The notes beneath the pieces were generated by a model. It was given only the letters and a program-made list of their open reading frames with translations. It did not search any database and was not told where the DNA came from. Both the position numbers and the translations under genes were made by a program. Positions 1 through 12,400 of a stretch of 64,000 nt of DNA are shown in pieces (position 1 is the stretch's first letter; the number at the start of each line of letters is the position of its first letter). Source of the stretch: Euptelea pleiosperma. Lineage: Eukaryota > Streptophyta > Magnoliopsida > Ranunculales > Eupteleaceae. The stretch covers positions 14,839,702 through 14,903,701 of the forward strand of contig CM068545.1 of NCBI GenBank assembly GCA_035048495.1, read 5' to 3'.

Positions 1-403
1 TTCTCGGATACGCAACAGGGACCTCCCTCCCTTGCAGATTAATGTGAACTCAAAAAACTTGGCCTCCACAGGCACCCTGATCGTCATTCAGTAGATCAAA
101 CTCAGATGCTGGAGAAGCTCGCCAACATGATAAATTCACTATCAAGCGCCACAATTCCTGGATGATCCTAACCAGAAAATAGTTTCATTTATACCTTTTT
201 TAGTTGCCTCTTGCCTTCACTTGTTCCTGTTTCTTAAGGACACTAATACCTTTGGACATAGTTTTCAATTTAGTGATGACTCGCCTCCACTTCCCGTTAT
301 TCATTTCTTGCTCACTTCTTGTAAGCTCTAACTATACCTGCTTATTCTTGCAAATTTATTTGGTAGACTCATTATCCATCGGTTTGTATATCTTATCTTG
401 CAG
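1..403. other. Intron sequence upstream of first MLO exon
   Basis: The window opens inside an MLO intron: the codons that should precede the exon at 404 are not found here, so earlier exons lie to the left. The first 170 bases keep an open frame reading DQTQMLEKLANMINSLSS that vaguely resembles a Copia gag start, but the match is too weak to call. Nothing else is recognised. Confidence 0.5.
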
Positions 404-3400
404 GGTCTAATCTTTATTTCTGGATAGCCATCATTCCCATTACTGTAAGTTGTTATTCTGATGCAACGCTAATTTGAATTGACACTCATGCCAGTGTTGG
501 ACACGGATATAATCAAATAAACACTCAGACACCTGAAATGTCAGCAGATTTTTATACTTTAAGTTTTTAACTATTATAAAAAAAAAATGACATACGGTCA
601 TTTTAATATGTTTGTAAAAAAAATCCCAGAAAAAGGACTAAAAGAAGAATACGGTTTATAGAAGAAACCTAGAGCTGTGTCCAGCTGTGTTGGCAACTTG
701 GCACGCACACGCACGCACACACACATTGATGGTCAGGATAAGTTGACATATGCTATTGACGCATATAATGACATACGGTCGTGTGGCCCACATGGAGATG
801 AGTTGAGGGCTGATTTTCAGTGAAAATGATCTCACCATAGAAATCATCCTCACAAAAATCAACCATTTCTGAAACTTCTAGTTCTAACCTATCAAATGTG
901 GACTTGAAAGTTAACTGTGAAAATGACAGTCCACAAATTTTATATGGGATTAGGATAAAATGACACATACAAGGACACACGGTCGTAGGGCCCACATGGA
1001 GATAAGGTTGATTTTTGCGAGGATGATCTTGTCACCACGGAGACCATTCTCACCAAAACTCAGCTTATTCCAACAAGTAGGAGCCTTTTGGAAAATGGAT
1101 GACCGTTAATTGAAGTCCACATTTAATAGGGTTTTCTCACTATTACAATTACCACTACGAATGAAGGACCAATAACGATCTTGGAGGAGGAGGGGGCACT
1201 AATTTTTCATAAAGGGCTGACTTTTTATGAAGACAATCTCTATGGTGAGGAGATCATCCTCACCAAAAATCAGCCTTTATATATACAGACACATACCGAT
1301 AACTTTCAAAACTTTTGTTTATTCAAATATTTCGTTTTCAGCTATTATTCTTTATGTTCATATTTTTTAAATGTATATCTGCTAATCTAAATATATTCTT
1401 ATACTTAATCTGAACTTAAAAAAATAGTGAGAGAGAGGGAGTGGGATATTTTTGGCAGGCCTATGTGGCGCTCACATGGAGATGAGTCAATGGCTGATCA
1501 TCCTCAGAAAAGAAAAAACCAGCCCATTCCGACATTTCTTGCCTCATGAGAAGTGGATTACAAGTTAAAAAAATCTTGTCCGTATATTACGTTGTTAACT
1601 TCTAAGTTCACATTTGATAGGGTTAGAAAATTCAGAGTGGGCTGATTTTTTGCGAGTTTGATTTCCATGGTGAGATCACCTCCATGGGGCCCACATGGAG
1701 ATGAGTTAAGAGCTGGATTTTGGTGAGGATGATCTCCATGGTGAAGAGATCATCCTCACCAAAGATCAGCCCTTGAATCATCTGCATGTGGGCCCCACGA
1801 TCATGTGTCGTTTAGTGTGTCAAAAAGTCTGTGTGAGCCTATCCAACACACACGCACACACATATTTTATATCAAGATGGCTGAGAAGTACTTAATTGTG
1901 ACATGCTATTCCTTGTTATAATAAACTGAAGGCTACGGTCTTATGCAGCTTGTTCTTCTAGTGGGTGCAAAGCTACAACATATTATTGCGACCTTGGCAT
2001 TCGAGAATGCTGGCATAACTGGATTCTTCACGGGAACAAAGTTAAGGCCTCGAGATGATCTTTTCTGGTTTAAGAAACCAGAATTATTGTTATTCTTGAT
2101 CCATTTTGTTCTTTTCCAGGTTGGTCACTTTTTATTATTGGGGTGATGTGTAATGTGATGTGTGTTCATCTGTCTTCCAATGCAAAACTGGCGAAGCTAA
2201 TGATTTCTTTTAATTGTGAATTGTCTTTGCAGAATGCATTTGAACTGGCTTCATTTTTTTGGTTCTGGGTACTTTCTGTTCCATGACTAGTTTGATTCTC
2301 ATTTTTTAGATATGGGAGATGAACCTTATTAAATCAATCCTTGAAAATCCGAGATCAACTCGGAAATCAGTTTGCTGATCTCTGAGTTCTTCTTGGTCCA
2401 CTTCTGCAAAGAACATGGTGACTTTGGATGAGTTGATAGAAAATCTGTATTGTGAAAATGGGGAAAAAAATGAACATGGGAAAAGATAAAAGCAATATTT
2501 GCTTTTGCTCAGTAGTTACAATGTAGGATTTGTGGTTTTTAGCTGAACCAGTTTTCTTGATTGATTTATTTGCAGTGGCAGTTCGGGTATGATTCCTGCT
2601 TTATTAGGAACCATTTGCTTGTGTACATAAGGCTAATTTTGGGGTATGCATTTAGTACGCCTGTTATATTGATCTTCTACTTGTTAATAATCAATTGGCA
2701 ATATCATCAATCATGGGCTTCTTACTCTCCATGTTGCCTTGTTAGGTTTGCCGGACAGTTCCTCTGCAGCTACAGCACCTTGCCACTATACGCACTGGTT
2801 ACTCAGGTATTCCTTTTGAGTATTGATAATGATTACCTTTTTCCAAAAGAAAGAAGAGAAATAAATAACACAGGCAAGAAATTCTCGATAAATAATGAAA
2901 CGCGTTGGTTACTTAGGTATTTGGTCATGGTATGGCTATTAATTGATCAATTTGGTGATGAGCTATATTAACTATAAACTTTGGTTGCATTGATGCTTCT
3001 GCTTCCGCCAAAGCTCCTGCTTTGGAATCTCATGAATCCTGGATGTTCTAGGTCAAAGGTCACAGATGCTTCTGTAAATCTTGACAATGTATATCGATGG
3101 TTGGATATTCTGTTCTGATGTATATTTACTTTTTTTTCCACACCCTATTTCTCCATTTCCGTCTGTCTATTTATCTATCCATGTTTTTAATTAACTTGGC
3201 GACACTCACATCAAGCAAACTGAGGCTGCTGTTTTGATCCCGGCTTACGTACCAATTCTGTATGTGCTTGTGTGTGCATGTCTGTGTTCAAACACAGGTA
3301 CAAGTGTCAAAATCTGATAAGAAGGATAGCATGTCACACTTGGGTAGCCCTGAAAAATATGACCCCTGATTCAATGCATAACTTATTTAATTTAGGAAAA

Positions 3401-6400
3401 TATACAATAGATTTCATAATGGAACCAAGAGGCACAATTTGAAAATGTTATGATATTTATAGAAAAATCAGTGGCGATGCAATTACTGAATTTCTTATCT
3501 AGGCCAGGACTTCTCAGTTTTTTAGAGGTCACAGAGATGGAGATTTTGGAAGATGGAGGTAATGCGCATTGGCCTTGCTGGAAATCATGAAAGGGGAAGT
3601 TTCCCATGGCAGGAGCTCTGCTAAGGGAAGGAGGTATGAGGGTGAATATTTGGGGCAGGGAATCTTAGTTTTCAGCTATCAAGACGATCAGTCACTTTAG
3701 TCTACTTTTCATTCAGATGAAGATGCAGCTATGGGGATGTTCAGAGCACCAAGCTGGAGGTTCTGGACGCTGTTGTTAGGTACAAGCGAGAGAGTATGAG
3801 AGAAGGTCCTTACTAGGTAGAATCTGAAGGGGTTGAAGAGGAGGTATTTCAATGTGTTCCTTTTTTGGGTAGATTCACCATGGAAGGTGTCTTAGGGAAG
3901 GTGTATATATGTGCTAACAGGTACTGGAAGGTAGATATTCTGGTTGGGGTTCAAGCATTTGGAAGAGGCACTTTCCACCTAATGCTCCCTCTTGGCAAGA
4001 AACTGTTTCAGTATTGATAGAGGATGAGCATTGGAAAAGCATGTTCCACCCAAGTCTGTAGATGTGGTCCATGGAGCATGCAGTCCCTGTAGCTATTGCA
4101 TCCCATCACAGAAGTTGGATCCTGGTGTAGGGAATCCTGCATCATGCTGAGTTGCATCAGTACTACTGTTTGGGATTTGTGTTGATAATCTTCCAGTTCT
4201 AATGGAAAAGATTGATTTGCCAATTTGCCACCAATAGTATATGTAGATGGTATGGGTTCCATCATAGGGCTGTGGAAATGGAGGGTGGAGATTGATTTGT
4301 TGTGTTGTAGCAGATAGAGGTGATTACACAAGCTGGTGCAAAGTGTGGGGCGGGGGCACGAGTCAGAATATGTGGCATGTCGATCGGTAAAGAGACTGTT
4401 ACTTAGGTATTCCTCTTGTGATGAATCTATTGAGTTCTACCTCATTTGGGTAGGATGTATCCCTCTTGTTTGGAAAGAAATAGGGGGAGCTTGAATGTCT
4501 CTTAGAATAGGTGTTGCTAGTTCAAAATCATACTTCAGACATTCAAAAAATGTTTACACTTCTTTATGATCAAGTTACCCCTCAAAATGTTTAGGATGTA
4601 GCAACATCCCCTCTACCAGTTCCTTGTTTTCCTTCACCAGACGATAATTGTGGAGCAATTCATCTGATGGAGGCCTTGTTTGTGATCATTTTATTTCATT
4701 ATTGCTACACTCACGAGGAAGGAAGAACCAAAATGAGGAAGTTACAACTCACGAAGCAGGCACAAATTCATAATACTTTCTTTTGTACCTTAAACTAAAC
4801 TAACAGATAGAGGCAAAGGGGGTGCAAGATCGATAAGCTCTTTGGTGGAATCACTTGTGATGTGTTGAGCTATCAAATAATTTTAGAGAATCTTAAAAAT
4901 CAGACATAATCAATACATAATTTTTTCGAAGTCCTCCCACTAAGAGTTTTTTCTCTTCTCGATGTCTAGGTTTCCTCTTGAATACAAGGACTAATACTTT
5001 TCTATAGACAGCTGAGCATTTGCAGCTACAGCAACAAACTAGGGAACCTGTGATTTTTCCTTAGTTGCTCATGGAGTTCCCCACTGACTTAGCTCTTAGA
5101 CTTCCACATATTATTATTAGTTATCGAGAATCTTATAGGTGTCATTTGCCACATTCGCATCCTTATTGATCAAAAGGAAATGCTTTCATCTATTAAGCAA
5201 TTGCTTCACCTTTGTTAGAGTTCTGACTTCTAATGAACTACTTAACACATGTAAGAGTGAAAATGTGAGGCCGGAATTTATAAAAGATTAAATTTCAGCC
5301 ACACATAATCGATCAATTTATTCTTTTAAGTTACTTCTTTCCTTTTTCTGAAATCTCTCCCCTTTTCTTACCTTTTGAAGTTCTATTTATAGTATACTTT
5401 CAAACTGGGAGATGTTGACACGTTGGATTATGATGTAGGTGAAGAATTGCTACGTGTTAATTGATTAATTGACAAGGCTCATTCTTTGATCGACACTTAA
5501 TCAACAACTTTACTTTTCAGATCAATGATTAGACATATATAGGTGATCGAAGTGCTTTGATAAGCCGTCCTTCTTTCTCTACGATATTTTAGGCATTTCT
5601 AGAATTTTCATATAGTAGATTCATTCGTAAATTATTTTGTCTCAGAATTGTATTAAGTTTAAAGATTGCAAGGGATATGGGTATATTCTTTATGTTTTAT
5701 TTTATCGTCTAAGTGTCTTTGAATTACTTTTATAGCCCGGATAATCATTTCATTAGCTTGGCTATAACATCTATTGGCTCGACTAACATTCTCTGATGTT
5801 GGGATAATATGCTCTTAGCTCGGCTAAGATATTTAATGTCGGTTTATTATTTTTGAGGAAGTTTTGTTTATACTTATGTCTTGTATATATTATAAAGAGG
5901 CCAGACACGTGCTCTTAGGTGATTGTGTTATGTTATGTGGAGCCTGATGGTGTTAGAAGTACTGCACATGAAGGCACGACTCTGGGGTCTATTTCCTTTA
6001 AGGGTGTTTTCGTACTTTTACATAGAGATATGGAAACCCTACCTCAGTTGGTCAGAGACTAGTATCCCATTGTATTGTGAGTGTTTCTTTTGCCCTAGAG
6101 CATAGTGGAATCGGTGTGGATTCGTGGACGTACCTCAATCTAGAGGGAACCACGCAAATCTGTGTTGTGGTTGTTTGCATCTTTGTATTTTGTTTTGTTT
6201 ATTGTCGACTTAACGAATCGTCTGTATATAGACACATGGCAAGATCGTAATGATTGTTGTTTACCTGTCGGTCAATTTTTTTACCATTTGTACTTTTTAT
6301 TGCGTGAAGACTGGCATTGTTCTTCCCTTCGTATTCAGGTCAACTCGTTCTTTGGGTTTTTCGAGACAAGTATTTTTTTGTTATATTGTTAATTAATTTT

Positions 6401-9400
6401 TCTTAGTTTGATGTTTAAAGATTGACTAAGTTTTAGAGGGTTTAGAGGATCTTAACCTAATTAGAGAAACGTACAAAATACTGAGTTTTATAGGTGTTAG
6501 GCTCAGCAAATTTCATGGTCTAAGGAATCACGAGATAGATGAGATAAGTATTATGTTAGGTTAATTTTATACTAGTATGCGTCTTCCTCTAGCACCTTTA
6601 GTCCAAGACATACTAGTGCATTTTAATCGAGCTCTTGGACAAATGAATGGTAACTTTTATGGAATTATGAAAAGTAACACTTGGACTTTTGAACGTAATT
6701 GTTGTTGATATTTAAGATGTATATAAAATAAAAACATGTCCAATTGAAGGTAAAAAAGATGAATTTTGGTACCTAATTTGGAAAATTCGTCGGGCACACG
6801 TAAGCAAAGGTCTTGAACTTCCTGATCATGATAATAAGTGGTATGACGATCCGATTATGGTTTCGGGATCTTGGGAGTTTGGGGAGGAAGAACCTAACCC
6901 AAATGTTCCTCGAGTTCTTAGTGTCATCGTAATAGAAAGTATTATAATAAGTTAAGTTTTGGATTATTTATTTTATAATGTTTTAAATATCAATGTTATT
7001 GAGGAGGATGTTGCCTATAGAATTAGAACGGGATGGCTAAATTGGAGATGTGCTTCTGGAGTGCTATGTGATCATGTGTGCTAATCAAACTAAAAAAGGA
7101 AAATTTTATAATACGGCAATAAGATCGGCGTTGCTATATGGAGCAAAATGTTGGGCAATCAAGAAACATGTTCATAAATTGAGTATTGCCGAGATGGGGA
7201 TGTTGAGATGGATATGTGTGGTAAGACAAGGAAAGACAAAATTAGAAATGAAAGCATCTGTGAAAATGTAGGAGTAGCCCCAATAAGTGACAAAATGAGG
7301 GAAAGTCGATTGAGATAGTTTGGTTGTGTACAATGAAGACCAATGACAGCACCAATGAGGAATGTGCGAGTCGAAGGGCATAAAAGAGTGGGGGGAAAGC
7401 CAAAATGGATGTGGAGTGAGATTCTGAGAAGAGATTTTAAGAACTTACCTCAACAAAAGAGATGGCGTTAAACGGGATTGAATGGAGGAAGAAGATTCAT
7501 GCAACTAACCCCTCACTGTTGGGAAAAGGTTTATGATGATGATGAAATGTTATATCAATTTTTAATTTTGGTGATGTATAGGATCACGAAAAGTGACAAA
7601 GCCGAGAAAGTGTATAGTTTCTAAGGGAAGTGTTAGCGGATGATGTGTTCTCGCGTACGTATTGTGTTGGCTCGACTATCCGTTGGTATACATAGTTGTT
7701 TCGCCTTTCCCTAACAGGTCGATCTTTTAGGGTAAATGGTTGTTTAATATGGTATTAGAGCATTAACGCCTGGGAAGTCGTAGGTTCAAGTCTCCAGCGG
7801 AGTGTATTCCCGCTGAGAGGGTGTGTTAGCAGATAGTTTGTTCCTGCACACGTATTGTGTTGGCCAGACGACCCGTTGATATACATAGTTCATAGTTGTT
7901 TCACATTTCCCCAACAGGTTGATCTTTTGGGGTAAATGGTTGTTTAACATGGTATCAGCTAGATTTGAAGAATATACTGCACTTTGCCTGATTTTGTAAG
8001 TTCTAAACGTAATCAAAGTGAAGGTCAATATAAAGACGAAATGGTTCACTTATCATTGGGCTTAGCAGTTGACTTGAATATCTCAGGGGGAGAGGTTATG
8101 CCTTCTAATCCGACAACTCGTTAGGGTGCTAATACTCAACCTCATAGAATATTAGCCAAGCAAAGAGCATATTATCCAGACATTATAGAATATTAGCCAA
8201 GTTAATAAAATGTTATAGTTGAGCTAATAGAATGATTAGCCAAGCTATAAAAGTAGTTAAAAGACTTAACCGAGATAATAAAACATAACGAATATACCTT
8301 ATCCCTCACCATCCTTCAAATTATATAGTTCTGAGACAAAATTATTTACGAATAAATCTACTATAAGAAAATTATGGAAATATCTAAAATATTGTAGAGA
8401 AGAAAACCAATTTATCAAAGCACCTTGGTTACCTATATTTGTCTAATCACTGATCTGAGAAGTAAAGTTGTTGATTAAGTATCGATTAAAGAACAAGTCT
8501 TGTCAATTTATCAATTGACATGTAGCAATTCTTCACCTACATCATAATCCAACACCTCCCAATTCAGAAGTATACTATAATAGAACTTCTAAAGGTAAGA
8601 AAAGGGGAGAGATCTCGGAAAAAGAAAAGAAGTAACTTAAAAAAATAAATTGATCGAATATGTGTGGCTTGTTGTAAACTAGATTGTCAAGAAGTGTAAG
8701 ATTGAGAGATTAGGAAGAGAAGAAGAGTAGGGTTTTGAGGGAGAATGGAGTGATTGAACTTATTGTTCAATCTCCTCTCAAGTAATATATATATATATAT
8801 ATATGTTGGGGAAGACCCCTTGTATAAGTACAACTCACATAGTAATGGGTTAAGTGGGGGACCCACGAGGCCACGACCTAAGAAAAGAGAGTTCGTGAGT
8901 TAAGTGGGTGGGACCCACACGAAACCCACAAACAAACATAAAGGGCATCCTTCCCACGTGGGGTAGTGGGACGTAGGCTCGTAGCCCACTAAGTGCGCCC
9001 ACAATCCAACATGGCTAAGATTAAATCTTTTTAGAAATTTTAGCCTCATGTTCTGGCGTTGTCTGCAGGAACAATTAGTTAGTTTCAAGGTCTAATTGCC
9101 ATTTCTTTTCTTTAAGAAGTATGAGTGTAAAATCACATACAACATCCAAACCTACAAGTCATTTCTTGTTACTCATTTATACGAACCTTTAGTGAAGAGT
9201 CATCTAGCCGATTTAGCTGAACTAAATATTCGAACTGATAAATATGCCAAATTGGAGGAAGATCGGAGGATTACAAAACATTTTGTTAAAGTGCATACAG
9301 TACAACTCCCCGAGAACATAAAGAAAATAATCATGGTGAGACATGGAAAAGAAAGGGAAATTCAGAAACGAAAGAACAAAGTAGGCAAGACTTTCAGCCT

Positions 9401-12400
9401 AAACCAAACCGTCATCGGTTTATTGCCTTGAATACTCCTATTGATTAGATCCTAGCAAAAATTCAATTGGAATCCTTCTTTTAGTAGCCAAGATTGGTAA
9501 GAACCCCTGAAGGGGTGAATATCAATACAATCTGATTTTGTGCTTTTCATCGGTACCGAGGACATACCACCAGGGGATGTCAGATTCTTATGCATTTTAT
9601 TCAAAATCACATTAATGAAGGGAAACTTAAGGAATTATTGTAACTCCAGAAGAACGGCCTCAGCAAGACGCTCCTCCAGCTGTTGTTAACTTAGTCCAGT
9701 ATTGGATACCATTTTTGTGATCAATGGTCCTATTGTCCCTAGATTAGCTTGAGACCCAACTTATACTCGCCGAAAACAAGAAAGACAGGATCGAGTGTTA
9801 AATCGAAGCGCGCATCCATTGTACCACCTCTTATCGCTTCAACCAATAGCTCACAGGTAGACCCATCATCCTTAATTACATTTCTGATCAAGATCTTTTT
9901 GGTGTTTACTAACCTCATCATGATGCTTTGATGCTCATTTTTAACATCGAATAATTGGGATATTCGCCGAGTTCTTATTTACTCGGGAAGTGAGCATGTT
10001 CTTTCATGCTTGCAAGAAAATGGGTCTAGGAGAGAAACAATTGACTTCGGCTAAGTTTCCTTTAGTAGGGTTTCATGGAGCTGTGTCACAGTCAAACGTT
10101 TAAGTCCAACTGCAAATCCGAGTTGGATCAATTGTTCTCTTAACCACTTTCATTGACATGGATGTGCCATCTCCTTAGAATGCAATTGTTGGGAGATGGT
10201 GGATCCATGAAATGAAAGAAGTTCCTGCTACTTATTATCTGATACTTCATTTTCCAACTCATGGAATTGTGGAAATATATGGTGATCAAGTACCAGCTCA
10301 GCAATGCCAATTGATAACTACCGAGTATGCTCAAACAACAGATAGCTTTCATCCCAACCTTTAGATTTCGACTTCATCCTTTGTTGATATTCGAACCTCG
10401 GAAGGGAAGAAAAATAACAATTAGTTCTCTCTTCAAACCAGGCAGTACAAGATGATACATGGCCTGAAGAGAGAGATTCCACTGACTCTTGCACAATTAG
10501 AGCCGGTGGATAACGGAGAAGGAGAAGAACCTCAGATCACTTTTATTGGTTCAACACTAGACCCTGCCGAAAATCCACATTGATAGCTTTTCTAAAGCTT
10601 AACAGATATATCTTTGCCTAGTCTTTTTAAGATATGCCCGGATTAGATCCAGAATTCGCATGCCACAGATTGAATGTGGATCGTATTGTCCGACTAGTGC
10701 GTTAAAAACGAAGAAAGCTAGCTCTTGTTTCTATGATGCTGTGCACAAAGAGGTTCAAAAATTGATAAATTCCAAGTTTATCCAAGAATCGAAATATCCG
10801 GATTGTATAGCAGATATAATTACAGTGCCAAAGAAAATTGGAAAACTTAGGGTTGTATAGACTTCACTAATCTAAATAAAGCTTGTCCCAAAGACAGTTT
10901 TCCTTTTCCTTAGATTGGTCGACGCTACTATGGGTCATGCTTTGTTATCATTCATAGATGGATATTCTGAGTTTAACCAAATACCTATGCACCCTAACGA
11001 TGAAGAACAAACTACTTTTATCACTGACCAATATTTGTATTGTTCTAAAGTTATGCCCTTTGTCTTAAAAATGCCGGAACTACCTATCAAAGAACAATAA
11101 TTGCCCTATTCTGATATATCCTTGGCAAAACTAAGGAAATATACATAGATGACATCTTAATTAAGAGCAAAGAAAGAGCTCGGCATTTTGAGACCTTGGC
11201 TCGTATTTTTGTCTGAATAAGAGAAAGCAAAATGCATTTGAACCCTGCTAAGTGCACCTTTGCTGTTACTTTGGGAATATTTCTTGGATATTTTGACACA
11301 GAGAGAAGAATTGAGGCAAATCCCGATCAAATCAAGGCGTTACTTGATGTGCTATCTCCTAAAAATAAACAAGTTCAAGCACTAACAAGGCAGATTGCTG
11401 TATTAAAAAAATTTATTTCTCGATCATCAGATCATTGTCATCCTTTTTTCAAGATTCTGAGAAAGAAGTGCCTTTGAATGGACAACGATAGTCAACTTTT
11501 CAGAAAATAAAAGACTTTCAATCGGCCTATTTTGACAAAGCCAGAAGACGAAGATGTTCTAGAATTATATTTGTCAACCACCAATTTCTCAATAGAAGCA
11601 GTCTTGTAACGATAAGTGGATGGTAAAGAAAGGCCAATATATAAATAGATTATTCTTGGCTCGAGAAAATAAGTTTCGCTCTTATTTTTGCAGCCCATTA
11701 GACCATATTTTCAACCCCATAATATATGAATCATCACTGAACATCCAATCTGAAGCATCCTTAGCCGACCAGATATATCAAGAAGGTTAGCTAAATGGGC
11801 AATGTTATTGACTGAGTTTGGTCTAGATTTTATACCTCAGACATCTATTAAAGGACAAGTTTTGGCCGACTTCTTAGCAGATTGTCTAGTCCAGAATGAA
11901 GAATATATTGCATTGCCTTTTGTCAATGAGTTTCCGAATCAGGGACCTGGAGATGAAGAATTGACAGATGAACATTACAATCATAATACTTGTGTTTTGT
12001 ATGTGGATGGCTCAGCAAATTCAGAGTGAGCAGGTGTTGTTCTTGAGTCATCCGAGAAGATTCGAATGGAGAAAGCCATTAGATTTGGACTTCCAGCTTC
12101 CAATAACGAATATGAGTATGAAGCAATGATAGCAGCCTTGAAATGGCCGTGATTTTACAGGTGAAAAATGTAATCATTTACAGTGATTCTCAGCTAGTTG
12201 TCAATCAAGTTAGCGACAGTTACTTAACAAAAGAGCTTAGATTGATGAAATACCGAGATATTGTCCGGATGCTAGTCAAATTTTTTGAACAAGTTACCTT
12301 CTGAATGCATCCTCAGAATGATAATCAACATGCAGATTTACTTGCATTCATTGCCTCAATGTCTAAAGATGTTGTACCTCGAAGTATTCTTCTTGAATAC

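Larger units (their letters stand above)
5264..8144 (-). mobile_element. Reversed Tat-type Ty3 retrotransposon fragment
   Basis: This block is the reverse complement of the 3' end of the element at 8145-18171. It begins with an LTR in reverse orientation (TGTGAGGCC at 5264) and continues into the antisense-ORF region up to about 8140, where it abuts the forward element. It is broken by an unidentified insertion (about 5926-6200), an RTE LINE (7000-7545) and a TRIM (7631-7949). For example, GGTGATGTATAGGATCACG near 7573 matches the complement of the forward element near 15630. No gag or pol sequence of this copy is present. Confidence 0.8.

Noticed and set aside
1..170. Copia gag start at the left edge
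   Set aside because: A single loosely similar stretch with stops nearby; not enough to call.
4008..4331. 107-codon minus-strand frame
   Set aside because: No family resemblance and no promoter or splice signals; treated as chance.
7750..7800. A tRNA gene
   Set aside because: Only the primer-site and T-arm-like parts are present; no acceptor stem or anticodon arm can be drawn. It is the TRIM interior.
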